The translations under genes and the position numbers were made by a program. Below the pieces are notes generated by a model. It worked only from the letters and a program-made list of their open reading frames with translations, was not told the DNA's origin and did no database searches. From NCBI RefSeq assembly GCF_017834145.1, contig NZ_JAFIDA010000001.1, positions 1,178,001 to 1,242,000 of the forward strand: a DNA stretch of 64,000 bases, read 5' to 3'. Of the stretch, positions 27,271 to 36,195 are shown in pieces; position 1 is the first letter of the stretch, and every line of letters starts with the position of its first letter. The DNA is from Leucobacter exalbidus. Its GTDB lineage: Bacteria; Actinomycetota; Actinomycetes; Actinomycetales; Microbacteriaceae.

Positions 27271-28848
27271 ATGGTACGTAAGATTAAAGCCAAATTGGTA
27301 CTCAGGCTGCGCGCCGAGGGACTGTCACTCAGACAAGTCGAAGCTCAAGGCATCTCTCAACACAGCGTCATCAAGACTGAGCGGGCCGCGGCCCGCGAGG
27401 GCATCACCTGGGCGACCGCAGAGCCCATGAGTGACGTCGAGGTATACGAGCGGCTTTTCCCTGACAGCGGCACACGGGAGAGCGTCTATGAACAACCTGA
27501 CTGGCCCAAACTGCATCGTGAGCTCGCGAGAGTTGGGGTCACGCTGAAACTCCTCCACGACGAGTACCGTGACCTGTGCCAGGCTACTGACCGGCCAGGC
27601 ATGGGGTACGACCGGTTCTGTAAAACGTACGCCGACTATGTACGCACGCAGGGCATCTCATCAAGGGTGGGACACAAAGCTGGTCAGACCGTTGAAGTCG
27701 ACTGGTCAGGCCCGACGATGCAGCTCACCGACTCGGTAACGAGGGCGGCAACACGGGTGTATTTGTTTGTCGGGTGCCTCCCGTTCTCGCGCTGCGGGTT
27801 CGTCGAGCCGACGCTTGATATGCGGCAAGATACGTGGCTTTCCTGCCACGTCGCCATGTTCGACTGGTTCAACGGCTCGACCCCAAGGATCGTGCCCGAC
27901 AACTTGAAAACCGGTGTACTTAAACACCCCCGCGAGGGCGAGGTGATCCTCAACGACGCTTACCGGGAACTCGCCACACACTATTCAGCAGCCGTGTTGC
28001 CGGGCAGGCCCCGCCGCCCCAAAGACAAAGCAAGCGTTGAAAACACGGTCTGGAGTGTGGCAACGTGGGTGATCGCGTCGCTCCGTCACCGTGAGTTTGC
28101 CACGCTCGCTGAACTCCGGGGAGCGATCTATGAGCAGATGGCTGCGTTCAATCGGGAACCGTTCCAGAAACGTGCCGGCTCGAGGCAGAGCGTGTTCGAG
28201 AACGAAGAACAGCCCCGGCTGCGGCCGCTGCCCGTCGTCCCCTACGAGATCAGCCGCTGGGTGTATGGCCGGCGCGTCGGACGAGACGGACACGTGGTGT
28301 GGGAGAAGAACCACTACTCGGCCCCTTACCCGCATGTAGGCGAACTGGTTGACGTGCGCGTCACCGCCCGCATTATCGAGATCTATCAAGGCGGCGACCG
28401 GCTCGCTTCCCACGTACTCGCCCCGGCGGGTGTCACCGGCGAATACTGCACGAGAGATGGCGATCTCCCCGACGGGCCCAAATATCGGGAATGGGATGCG
28501 CTGCGCGTGCGTGAATGGGCGGCAAGAATCGGCGAGCACACCACGACAGTGGTGGCACGCATCTTCGCGTCAGTTCCCATCGAGGAACAAGGGTTGAACG
28601 CGGCGTTGGCAGTGTTACGGCTCACCCGACGCTATTCGAGTAGCAGAGTGGAACGAGCATGCGAGATCGCGTTGGCCAGCAGAGTCAGGTCTCCTCGTTA
28701 CGCGCACTTGCGCCCCATCCTCGAGACCAGGCAAGACGAGACCGGGAAACGGCATCCCAGGTTCAGTGATGCGGGGGCTGCCAGCGACACCGCGGCTCCG
28801 ACTGGATATGTGCGCGGGGCTGCCTACTACGGAGGGAACACAAAGTGA
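27271..28848 (+). CDS. istA: IS21 transposase IstA (element B)
   Basis: A 525-aa IstA unlike the element-A copy. It has an N-terminal HTH (EGLSLRQVEAQGISQHSVIK) and a catalytic triad in VEVDWSGPTMQL, RIVPDNLKTGV and KDKASVENTVW. The frame is open, but the upstream leader and probable promoter are split from it by element A, whose right end is only 23 bp before the ATG. Expression may now depend on element A. Confidence 0.92.
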   Translation: MVRKIKAKLVLRLRAEGLSLRQVEAQGISQHSVIKTERAAAREGITWATAEPMSDVEVYERLFPDSGTRESVYEQPDWPKLHRELARVGVTLKLLHDEYRDLCQATDRPGMGYDRFCKTYADYVRTQGISSRVGHKAGQTVEVDWSGPTMQLTDSVTRAATRVYLFVGCLPFSRCGFVEPTLDMRQDTWLSCHVAMFDWFNGSTPRIVPDNLKTGVLKHPREGEVILNDAYRELATHYSAAVLPGRPRRPKDKASVENTVWSVATWVIASLRHREFATLAELRGAIYEQMAAFNREPFQKRAGSRQSVFENEEQPRLRPLPVVPYEISRWVYGRRVGRDGHVVWEKNHYSAPYPHVGELVDVRVTARIIEIYQGGDRLASHVLAPAGVTGEYCTRDGDLPDGPKYREWDALRVREWAARIGEHTTTVVARIFASVPIEEQGLNAALAVLRLTRRYSSSRVERACEIALASRVRSPRYAHLRPILETRQDETGKRHPRFSDAGAASDTAAPTGYVRGAAYYGGNTK

Positions 28849-29588
28849 CGATCATTGACACCGACACCAAACACAAGCTCCGTGAAATGGGGGCCACCGC
28901 GTTAGTTGACGCGTTGACCGGGCAAGACGACACCCTCACTCTCGGAATGCCTTTCGCCGAGCGCATCAAGCTCGCTGTCGATGACGCCCACTCATCGTTT
29001 TCGCAGCAGAAAATCGAGGGCCTGATTCGGCGGGCAGCGCTGCGTTACCCCGATGCTGAACTCAGACGCCTCGATCTCCTCGAGGAACGTCATATCGACC
29101 GGGGTGTGATCGCGCAGCTGGGGACCTGCGCGTTCGTGAGCCGCGGCGAGAACGTCGTGTTCCAGGGATTCACCGGGTCAGGGAAAACCTATCTGGGGTC
29201 AGCGCTCACCAGGGCCGCTTGCCAGCACCAGTATCGGGCACTCTACATTCGGATGCCTGACCTCGAGGAAGCGTGGCATGCGGCGGCGGACAAACCTGGA
29301 GGGAAAGAAAAGTTCCTCCGCAAGTATGCCGCCTATCAGCTGCTCACCATCGATGAGTGGTTGCTCGATCCACCAAGTGGCAGTCTGCGAGGGATGCTCC
29401 TTGAGCTTCTCGAGCGCCGATACGACACCGTCTCGACCGTGTTCTGCACCCAATACCAGAAGCAGGACTGGCATGACCGGCTCGGCGGTGATGTTCACGC
29501 CGATGCCATCATGGATCGTATTGTGCACCGCACGATCTGGGTAGAGACGGGAGAGACAAACATGCGCGAGCACACCGCTCGCGGATAG
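28845..29588 (+). CDS. istB: IS21 helper ATPase IstB (element B)
   Basis: A 247-aa AAA+ helper with Walker A GFTGSGKTYLGSAL and Walker B LLTIDEWLLD. It overlaps istA by 4 nt (GTGA). The frame is intact. Right-end repeats of element B start about 55 bp after its stop codon. Confidence 0.92.
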   Translation: MTIIDTDTKHKLREMGATALVDALTGQDDTLTLGMPFAERIKLAVDDAHSSFSQQKIEGLIRRAALRYPDAELRRLDLLEERHIDRGVIAQLGTCAFVSRGENVVFQGFTGSGKTYLGSALTRAACQHQYRALYIRMPDLEEAWHAAADKPGGKEKFLRKYAAYQLLTIDEWLLDPPSGSLRGMLLELLERRYDTVSTVFCTQYQKQDWHDRLGGDVHADAIMDRIVHRTIWVETGETNMREHTARG

Positions 29589-29642
29589 CCCGCCAGCTGG
29601 TGGGCTACAGCCAGACCGGTTGCTGCCCACCAGTACTACTCG

Positions 29643-29697
29643 GTGCTGCTCAACCGCAATAATGAGTGCTGCTCAACTACAATATTGGTGCTGCTCA
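29643..29697. repeat. Three inverted TGAGCAGCAC repeats, right end of element B
   Basis: Copies of GTGCTGCTCA start at 29643, 29666 and 29688, mirroring the left-end set. Spacer sequences (CAATATTG, TTATTGCGG) also resemble those of the left end. Confidence 0.85.
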
Positions 29698-29713
29698 AGC
29701 CATCGAATACTCA

Positions 29714-30345
29714 GTCGCTCTCCGTAACGCACAGACGTGAAGCGAGACCCCGCATCGCTATGGCAGCGAACATCAGGAAGCCGACGGCCGTGCGACCAGC
29801 ATGCCATCTCGATCGAGTCAAATATCGTCTCGGTCTTCATGTTCGATGCACACCGCCAGCCCACGATCATGCGGCTAAACGCATCAATGATGAAACAGAC
29901 GTAAGCGACGCCCTGCCAAGTCGGCACGAACGTCAAATCCGTCACCCACAATGGTTAGGCGCGTGCGCTGAAAATACCCGATTCACGAGGTCTGGGTGCC
30001 GCGCCGCCCGAGACTCAGGCTTCGTCGTCTTCACGCGCTTCTCGCGACGTATGCCCTCAACCTCGAGGACTTTCATGAGCCTTGCGACCTGATCGCAGCC
30101 AATATCGATGCCGGCACGTTTCGTGGCCTTCCAGAGCTTGCGCACCCCATAGACAGAGTAGTTCGACTCCAGATTTCGAGGAGCTGCGGCGCTACCTCTG
30201 CATCCCGATTTTGCCGAGCCGAGACTGGTCTGCCGTTTGCTGCGTACTACGTTGACGGGGCCACCAGCAGCACGCTGCAGATGCGCTCGACCCCGAGCCT
30301 GCGACCAGCAACAACATCGTCTTTGTTGCGGTTGATGAAGGCCAC
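29714..30345 (-). pseudogene. IS3 transposase OrfB, 5' portion with stop and frameshifts
   Basis: Translation from GTG 30345 gives the OrfB start (VAFINRNKDDVVAGRRLGVE) but meets TAG where family members have Tyr (PST-stop-YAAN). Two later one-base shifts follow, before NYSVYGVRKLW and before LWVTDLTFVPTW. The first catalytic Asp (WVTDLTF) and second Asp (HSDAGS) can still be read. The frame runs into the IS21 end at 29713. Confidence 0.85.
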
Positions 30346-30676
30346 TAATTCTTGTATTGGCGGTCGAGCTCCGCCCCGAAGAAAGACGCGGCACGCTTCA
30401 AGATTTCATTCGCGCGCTTGAGCTCACGCACTTCTTGCTCAAGCTCACGCATGCGAGCTTGTTCATCGGTTGTGACACCAGCTTTTACGCCGTCATCAAT
30501 GTCGGCCTGGCGCACCCATGACTGCAATGATTCGGCCCCGTAGCCGAGTGATCGGCGACGCGTTGCACAGTTCCCTGTGATGTTCCGAGCTCTGCCCGGA
30601 GAGTACGGACCATCCGGATCGCGGCGGCTTTCTCTTCACCGGAGTATCGGCGCCCTTGTTCAAGTGTTGTTGTATG
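30345..30676 (-). pseudogene. IS3 OrfA, frameshifted
   Basis: The HTH part (EQGRRYSGEEKAAAIRMVR up to VQRVAD) and the leucine-zipper part (SWVRQADIDDG onward, then MRELEQEVRELKRANEILK) lie in different frames. A single missing base near 30555 separates them. The start codon is also unclear. It overlaps the start of orfB as usual in IS3 elements. Confidence 0.8.
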
Positions 30677-30814
30677 CTTCCATTCTCCTTCCAAAGCCAG
30701 GAGCCTCCAACAGAACCAGGGCGCTTCAGTTCGTCCTACACGCACTCCTGAGTGGCCCGGCTGAACGCTAACACTTCTAAACTCTTACGAATGCGATCGA
30801 CACCATTCCCAAAG

Positions 30815-30830
30815 CGGGCTATCTAGCCCG
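30815..30830 (-). terminator. Short hairpin over the helicase stop codon
   Basis: CGGGCTA and TAGCCCG form a 7-bp stem with a 2-base loop, overlapping the stop of the leftward helicase gene. A T-run is not evident, so this is a weak candidate. Confidence 0.4.
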
Positions 30831-32541
30831 GAAGAAACTGCTTTAAGTGTTCGCGAAGACCTTCGTCACAGACATAAACGTATGTACCCCTGATTCCACG
30901 AGTTAAAAGCACCGTGTATATGTTGCGCACGTATTGAAGTAGATCTTCGTCGGAATACGAGACACCCCGCTTGGGGTTGTTCTCCATGCCTTTCTTATCG
31001 AAGTAATGGCTTCTGTCGAAGTACACTCCTCGCTCCGGGGTGTATCGAAGATCCTTTCCGATGATCACTCCAACATAGTTCAGGTCGTAACCCTGGAGCG
31101 TGTGAATTGAGCCCACTTCTTCGGCCGACTGTTTCGAATTAATCCAGTCTTTATCCGTAGAGTTCCACCGAAGTGAAACCCCCTCAATTTCAATATCAAA
31201 CGCCGATTTAATTTTTCGGCTCTGCCATTCCCACGCATAGCCCGCGGCCAGTCGGCCCAACCCGTGTTCAGAATTTTTATTTGAGATTGCCCGTTGCATT
31301 TCGTGAAAACTTAGAAAGTACTTCAGGTCATATCCACCGAACTCTTCTCGATGAAGCGGTGGATTTTCACTCAGCATTCTCCGCACATAACCCACGTAAT
31401 CCTGGTCCGCACGCACACGCATTTGCGAAAGCAACGGATACAGACGGCCTGCAGCGCTCACTTCTGCGATGAGTTTCTTGGTCACTGAAAGTGGCAAATC
31501 AGCGGGCCGAACCGATTGCTCGGTGTCGAGCATCAGAATTTGGTGGGTGCTCTGTCGCCGGATCCAGTCGAGTTGCGTATAGGCGGGATCATCTTGCCCA
31601 AACAGAATCTCATTGATCGTTGCAAAGTCTTTGTTCCGCATACCCGATGCCTGATTCGCGCGCTGGTTCAGACGGTGGGCTTCATCAACGATCAGCACAT
31701 CAAATTTCTCAGCACTCTTACCCACGTCAAAGGGCGTCAGCACCATAGACGTGTCAAGCCCCGGCGTAAGCTTGAATACTTTCTTTAAGGACTCGCGAAG
31801 GGATTGCTGCGGAACCACGATCCCAGCACGCAGCCCCTCTAACAACGTCGGGTAGCCTTCAACGAAAAACTCACTGAAAAGCGAGTCGCTATCAAGCGGT
31901 TCGCTAGTGTCATGGGTACGAATATCTTGCAAGAGTTTCATGAGGTAAATCCCCACGATCGTTTTACCCGTGCCGGGGTTACCCTGTACCACGACTGTGC
32001 TGCTCGTACCGTGCTCAAGATCACTGAACAGGCCTTCGAGCACACCCTCAACAGCGACAGCCTGATCCTGGTTAAGCGCTTTGAACGGTGAAAATTTGAA
32101 TAGATCACTGTTTACGATCTGCGGGATCGTTCGATTGAACAGCCCTTCGGCGCGTAAGGCCTCAAATATTTCGTCAAATTTCTCTTGATAGTCAGAGCGC
32201 CGGTAATAGTCTGCGTCAGTGATTCCCTGATTGAGGTTAAGTACCTTGTACTTCCCATCGCCTGAGAACAGGCGAATGAGCATTGATTCCAGGTCCAAAC
32301 ATGCAGACTTATTAAAGGTCTCGTCCAAAATCACACGAGCTGTCTCTAGCCCCGCTTTGGCGCCTGAATCCAGGTGCTGCCGCATTCGACCGGCTGCGTT
32401 CAGTGACTCGCCGACGTAGATCTCTCGAGCGGCGTTGATCGTGTAGACCGCTGGCCAGTTCGAGTGTTTTTTACCAGCCGCACTCCACGCGAGAACGTTC
32501 GCCGGATCAAACTTGAACTTTTCAACTTTAAAGCTTGTCAT
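30823..32541 (-). CDS. GIY-YIG nuclease fused to DUF2075 helicase-like domain
   Basis: The 572-aa protein joins an N-terminal GIY-YIG nuclease-like domain (VYT at 32-34, IYVGES at 41-46, Arg52, Glu85 in CLDLESML, NLNQG at 102) to a DUF2075/Schlafen-group-like P-loop helicase. The helicase part has Walker A GNPGTGKT at 187-194, DEAH at 286-289, and later SIHTLQGYDLNYVGVI and YTVLLTRGIRGTYVYV motifs. ATG at 32541 is chosen because it gives a compact start near the partner gene; the frame is open 26 residues further up. It overlaps the MazG-like gene by 14 bp. Nuclease plus helicase plus nucleotide hydrolase suggests nucleic-acid defence; this is inferred. Confidence 0.85.
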   Translation of the reverse strand: MTSFKVEKFKFDPANVLAWSAAGKKHSNWPAVYTINAAREIYVGESLNAAGRMRQHLDSGAKAGLETARVILDETFNKSACLDLESMLIRLFSGDGKYKVLNLNQGITDADYYRRSDYQEKFDEIFEALRAEGLFNRTIPQIVNSDLFKFSPFKALNQDQAVAVEGVLEGLFSDLEHGTSSTVVVQGNPGTGKTIVGIYLMKLLQDIRTHDTSEPLDSDSLFSEFFVEGYPTLLEGLRAGIVVPQQSLRESLKKVFKLTPGLDTSMVLTPFDVGKSAEKFDVLIVDEAHRLNQRANQASGMRNKDFATINEILFGQDDPAYTQLDWIRRQSTHQILMLDTEQSVRPADLPLSVTKKLIAEVSAAGRLYPLLSQMRVRADQDYVGYVRRMLSENPPLHREEFGGYDLKYFLSFHEMQRAISNKNSEHGLGRLAAGYAWEWQSRKIKSAFDIEIEGVSLRWNSTDKDWINSKQSAEEVGSIHTLQGYDLNYVGVIIGKDLRYTPERGVYFDRSHYFDKKGMENNPKRGVSYSDEDLLQYVRNIYTVLLTRGIRGTYVYVCDEGLREHLKQFLPG

Positions 32542-32845
32542 ACTTATCGCTCCGCCCGCGCGCCAGGGCCACTGGGTACTTTTCGGCGCTCCGTGCCAGC
32601 TTGTCCAAGATGATGTCATCCAGATTCAGGTGTAGCCGCTCGGCTAGGAGTATGCAATAGGTCAAGACGTCAGCCAGTTCGTCTTTGGCTTCCGCCACGT
32701 CACCTTCACCCCATTGGAAACATTCCAGGAGTTCTCCTGCTTCAATCGCAACGCTTTTTGCGAGGTTCTCTGGGGTGTGAAACTGCCCCCACTCTCGTTC
32801 CTCGCTAAACGCTCGAACTACGTCAATTGTCTGCTCCGAGATCAT
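32528..32845 (-). CDS. MazG-like nucleotide pyrophosphohydrolase
   Basis: A 105-aa all-alpha NTP pyrophosphohydrolase of the MazG/RS21-C6 type. The metal-binding pattern is clear: EAGELLE followed by KDELADVLTYC. Such enzymes cleave (d)NTPs to monophosphates. ATG at 32845 is used; an upstream in-frame start at 32884 would add 13 residues, and no strong ribosome binding site separates them. Its 14-bp overlap with the GIY-YIG/DUF2075 gene indicates a functional pair. The pairing of a nucleotide hydrolase with this helicase family is one I recall from other genomes. Confidence 0.88.
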   Translation of the reverse strand: MISEQTIDVVRAFSEEREWGQFHTPENLAKSVAIEAGELLECFQWGEGDVAEAKDELADVLTYCILLAERLHLNLDDIILDKLARSAEKYPVALARGRSDKYDKL

Positions 32846-33048
32846 AGACAACACGCTATCAGCGTGAACATCGACATGCACCACTACGCTCTACTCTTAT
32901 GCGCGCGCATGTAATTGCGTTAAGCTTATGGGTGACGTCAGTTCGGCGTCCTGACTCTGGGGTCGAACGATAGCCGCCCCTTGGAGTTCCGGTACGCCGC
33001 ACACACCGTCACGTAGTTCTTCGTTCCACAAGAATTTAGGAGACCCAC

Positions 33049-34149
33049 ATGAAGATCCAAGCGGCAGTGGCCACAGCCCCCAAGACCGATCTCGACATTC
33101 GTGAGCTCACGCTCGATGCTCCCCGCGCCGACGAAGTGACCGTGCGCATGGTCGCCTCGGGCGTCTGCCACACCGACGCCATCGTGCGCGACCAGTGGTA
33201 CCCGACCCCGCTCCCCGCGGTGCTTGGCCACGAGGGCTCGGGCGTCGTTGAAGCCATCGGCTCCGACGTCGTTGATTTCAAGGTCGGCGACAAGGTTGTG
33301 CTCGCGCCCGCCAGCTGCGGCGTCTGCGAAAACTGCATCAGCGGACACCCCCAGTACTGCGTCGACTTCTACGACCTCAACTTTGGCGGCAGCCGCACCG
33401 ACGGCAGCAAAATGTTCGACGACAACGGCACCGCCATCTCGTCGAACTTCTTCGGCCAGTCGTCATTCGCGTCGATGACCAACGTCAAGGCACGCAACGC
33501 GGTAAAGGTCGCCGATGACGCGCCCCTCGAACTGCTCGGCCCGCTCGGCTGCGGCATCATGACCGGATCCGGCGCCGTCATCAACGTGCTCCAGCCCAGC
33601 CCCGGTGAGTCAGTAGCCGTCTTCGGCACCGGAGCAGTCGGCCTCGCCGGCATGCTCGGCGCCGTCGCAAGCGGCGCCACGACCATCATCATGGTCGACA
33701 TCGTGCCCTCACGACTCGAGTTCGCGAAGGAGCTTGGTGCCACCCATGTTGTCAATTCCAAGGAGGTTGACGCGGTCGAGGCGATCCGCGAGATCACCGG
33801 CGGCAAGGGCGTCAACTACGCGCTCGACACCACGGGCGTACCCGCGGTCTTCAGCCAGATGACCAAGGCGCTCGCCACCCTCGGCCACGGTGTGCTCGTG
33901 GGAGCTGCGAAGCTCGGCACCGAGGCCGCATTCGACATCGGCACGCTGCTCACCAGCGGCATCCAGATCTCGATGGTCGTCGAGGGTGACGCGGTCCCCC
34001 GCGAGTTCATCCCGAAGCTCATCTCGCTGCACGAGAAGGGCCTCTTCCCCTTCGACAAGCTCGTGAAGACCTACGCCTTCACCGACATCAACCAGGCATT
34101 CGCCGACAGCGAGTCAGGCGTGACGATCAAGCCGGTCGTGCTGTTCTAG
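33049..34149 (+). CDS. Zinc-dependent alcohol dehydrogenase (aryl-alcohol type)
   Basis: A 366-aa medium-chain dehydrogenase. Catalytic zinc ligands are in GVCHTDA and GHEGSG plus LGCGIMTG; the structural zinc Cys residues are in CGVCENCISGHPQYC. The NAD-binding GTGAVGLAG motif follows at about 195. The long FYDLNFGGSRTDGSKMF loop and the LGPLGCGIMTGSG segment resemble benzyl/aryl-alcohol dehydrogenases; the physiological substrate is not certain. TTAGGAG precedes the ATG and a strong terminator follows the stop. It is a single-gene unit at the right edge of the accessory island. Confidence 0.9.
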   Translation: MKIQAAVATAPKTDLDIRELTLDAPRADEVTVRMVASGVCHTDAIVRDQWYPTPLPAVLGHEGSGVVEAIGSDVVDFKVGDKVVLAPASCGVCENCISGHPQYCVDFYDLNFGGSRTDGSKMFDDNGTAISSNFFGQSSFASMTNVKARNAVKVADDAPLELLGPLGCGIMTGSGAVINVLQPSPGESVAVFGTGAVGLAGMLGAVASGATTIIMVDIVPSRLEFAKELGATHVVNSKEVDAVEAIREITGGKGVNYALDTTGVPAVFSQMTKALATLGHGVLVGAAKLGTEAAFDIGTLLTSGIQISMVVEGDAVPREFIPKLISLHEKGLFPFDKLVKTYAFTDINQAFADSESGVTIKPVVLF

Positions 34150-34187
34150 CGACCGCAATGATCTCTATGTAGATCTGTGCAGATCCG

Positions 34188-34225
34188 GATCGGGCGCCTC
34201 GCGAATCATCGCGAGGCGCCCGATC
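34188..34225. terminator. Terminator after the alcohol dehydrogenase
   Basis: A perfect 17-bp stem, GATCGGGCGCCTCGCGA and its complement, with ATCA loop, followed by TCGTTATTGTTTT. It lies between convergent genes. Confidence 0.88.
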
Positions 34226-34253
34226 TCGTTATTGTTTTCCACAACAGGTGAAA

Positions 34254-34613
34254 TTAGCGCTTGTTCGCCTCGTGCAGCTCATGCAATTGCGCTTCGGTCA
34301 TGCCGAGGTGTGCGCCGATCTCGCGAATGAGCGTGTTCCAGACTTCACGTTTCAGCTGCTCCTCGTCGTGGGCATGCGCGAGCATCGACTTACGGTAGAG
34401 CACAACATTGTCGGGAATCGCCTCTGCGCCAAAGTTGCCGCGCGAGGTAAGCGGTACACCGCGGTACACAGCAAGCACGTTGAGGTTGCCATCTTCTGGC
34501 TCATCTTCAACAGTGATTGCCACATTGTTGAGCACCTCCGCCAAGTCGTCTGGCAGCTCATCCATGAGCGAGGCGACAAGGTTGATGAATTGATCTTCTG
34601 TGACTGGCTTCAT
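34254..34613 (-). CDS. Zincin-like metallopeptidase-family protein lacking its first zinc ligand
   Basis: The 119-aa protein belongs to the small zincin-like family (COG3824 type), judged by length, the acidic N-terminal helices and the C-terminal helix. Family members have an HEIGHHFG-type HExxH motif; here it reads REIGAHLG, so the first His is Arg. The second His and Glu remain. Peptidase activity is therefore doubtful. It stands alone between two convergent or tandem units and ends just after the alcohol dehydrogenase terminator. Confidence 0.8.
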   Translation of the reverse strand: MKPVTEDQFINLVASLMDELPDDLAEVLNNVAITVEDEPEDGNLNVLAVYRGVPLTSRGNFGAEAIPDNVVLYRKSMLAHAHDEEQLKREVWNTLIREIGAHLGMTEAQLHELHEANKR

Positions 34614-34710
34614 GGGTACAGTCTGGCATGCGGGGGTAGCACGAAGCTCAACATTCTCGAACGGCTCGACACAAAGCTGTCAGCGCAGTCGCGACCAGTT
34701 ACAGCCGCCA

Positions 34711-35874
34711 TCACTTTGTGAGACGGTTCTCGGTCATCTTCCGTACAACGTCGAAAAACGTTGGTACATACTGTCCCCACGATTTTTCAATTTTGTCGAT
34801 GTCGAGCTTGCCCGTATGGACTTGCTCGGACAGCCTCAGCCATCCTTCCCCAGTAGCAGAGGTAAGCGCGAACGCGACGCCTGCACCGATTACGCTTCCT
34901 GCACCGGGGATCAATTTGAGGAAGCTGCGCGCGAGGGCCTGTCCCGTGATCTGGACTCCCATCTGCGCGAGGGCACCCGCTGAAAGCATTGTTTTGAGCT
35001 CAAGATCATAGATTGCCGAGATACGACCAATCATCGTCAATTGGATCGGCGCCAAAATTGCGGCATCTGCGACGGGAACGGGGATCGCCGCGGCTGCTGC
35101 GGCTGCTGATGCGGCAGCCGCAATGACGGGGCGCGCCATCTCCCGTTTCCACGGGAGGTTGAGTCTCTGCGCGATTCGAAAGGCATCCTTCTCGTTTTCC
35201 GGGGATAGGGCGAGGGTTTCCGTGACGAGCTCACCGAGACCGTGCCCCTTACCCTTTCCGTGCTTTCCGCTCGTCGACGTCAGAATAACTCGTTGAATAG
35301 GAATGTCGATTGATGCCCCGTTCTCATCGACAGGGTCTTCGAGCCAAGCACGAAACTCTTCAACGTCGTCTGGTGCTGACCTTTTACCGGTTACCGGGTT
35401 CTTCGACCAGTCCACCTTCGTGAGTACAAGAATTACCGGAAGACCAGCAGCGTCCAGTTCTTTGATCATGTCGATGTCTGGGGGTGTGAGGCGTGGGAGC
35501 TGTGACAGTACGCAATACCAAACTACCGAGACCTGTTCGTTGGCGGGCCGTTCAGAGATCGTGTGCAAGTTTCGCCTGAGGATCTCGGCTGGGGTTTCAC
35601 GTGATCCGATTTCGAATCCCTCGAAATCCCAGATTCCAAGAGAGTTATCTTGAAAATAGTGGACGCCCCTCGTCACGGGGAGGCCCTTGCCAACTTTCGC
35701 CAGATCACGACCGAATACCGCGTTGACGAGGGATGACTTGCCCACACCGGTGCCCCCAACTACGGCGAGATTGAACCTTCCATAGTGCGCCTTTGCCTGG
35801 GCATTCGCGTCGAGAAAGGATTGGTCAGTAATTTCAGGCTCATCCGTTGACGACCCTCTGGGCTCCGGCGCCAT
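34711..35874 (-). CDS. DUF697-type GTPase
   Basis: An Era/dynamin-like GTPase of 387 aa. G1 is GGTGVGKSS (about 40-48), G3 is DFEG, G4 is TKVD and G5 is probably in TSTSGK. After the G domain, from about residue 245, an Ala-rich hydrophobic stretch (VIAAAASAAAAAAAIPVPVA) and a second hydrophobic region (FLKLIPGAGSVIGAGVAFAL) match the DUF697 membrane-associated part. Members of this family are of unknown function, sometimes linked to envelope stress. Codon use is less GC-biased than in its neighbours, which hints at transfer. Confidence 0.82.
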   Translation of the reverse strand: MAPEPRGSSTDEPEITDQSFLDANAQAKAHYGRFNLAVVGGTGVGKSSLVNAVFGRDLAKVGKGLPVTRGVHYFQDNSLGIWDFEGFEIGSRETPAEILRRNLHTISERPANEQVSVVWYCVLSQLPRLTPPDIDMIKELDAAGLPVILVLTKVDWSKNPVTGKRSAPDDVEEFRAWLEDPVDENGASIDIPIQRVILTSTSGKHGKGKGHGLGELVTETLALSPENEKDAFRIAQRLNLPWKREMARPVIAAAASAAAAAAAIPVPVADAAILAPIQLTMIGRISAIYDLELKTMLSAGALAQMGVQITGQALARSFLKLIPGAGSVIGAGVAFALTSATGEGWLRLSEQVHTGKLDIDKIEKSWGQYVPTFFDVVRKMTENRLTK

Positions 35875-36195
35875 GTGTGGCCTACTTTCTTGTAATTCCG
35901 AGAGGGGCTCAGATCATACAGATGCAAGAGGCCCGTTCGATTACCCGTCACCTAGTTCCTGGCGGCTACCGGGTAGAAGTGTGTGCTCTTGTAGGCTACA
36001 TCGGGCTGAGGACAAGTCGGTAGCGGCTCCCGCCGTCTAGCTGCATCGCAGTTCTCATAGGAGTAGCCTGCACGGCACTTCTGGTCGAATTACTTGGGCA
36101 GAAAGTCACTATCTCGGATAACCGGATCACGCCATTTCTTTTGCAGTCACCTCTGACTTCTCGTGGGGAGCCGTTTGAATTAGCGCAACCGAAAA
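35875..36195. other. Intergenic gap, no gene seen
   Basis: A 320-bp AT-richer stretch between the GTPase start and the peptide-transporter terminator. I see no gene or RNA in it. It must contain the GTPase promoter, which I cannot place with confidence. Confidence 0.5.

Larger units (their letters stand above)
24462..29713. mobile_element. IS21-family element B, carrying a nested element A
   Basis: The ends are TGAGTATTCG (24462) and its complement ending at 29713, followed inward by several TGAGCAGCAC repeats. It is flanked by the 4-bp target duplication GTCG (24458-24461 and 29714-29717). Deleting the element and one GTCG rebuilds VRYGERLAEIG in the IS3 transposase, exactly the family sequence. 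Net length without element A is about 2644 bp. istA and istB run rightwards. Confidence 0.88.
24140..30728 (-). mobile_element. IS3-family element, decayed and interrupted
   Basis: The ends are inverted repeats beginning TGAAGCGCCCTGGTT (24140 inward, and its complement ending at 30728), 24 of 28 bases matching. Without the nested insertion the element is about 1333 bp, normal for IS3. It encodes orfA and orfB leftwards, with the interruption in orfB. orfA carries a one-base deletion, and orfB has a nonsense codon and at least two frameshifts, so the element is dead. No target duplication is seen (flanks AGAG and GTTC), so one flank has been deleted or recombined. Confidence 0.85.
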
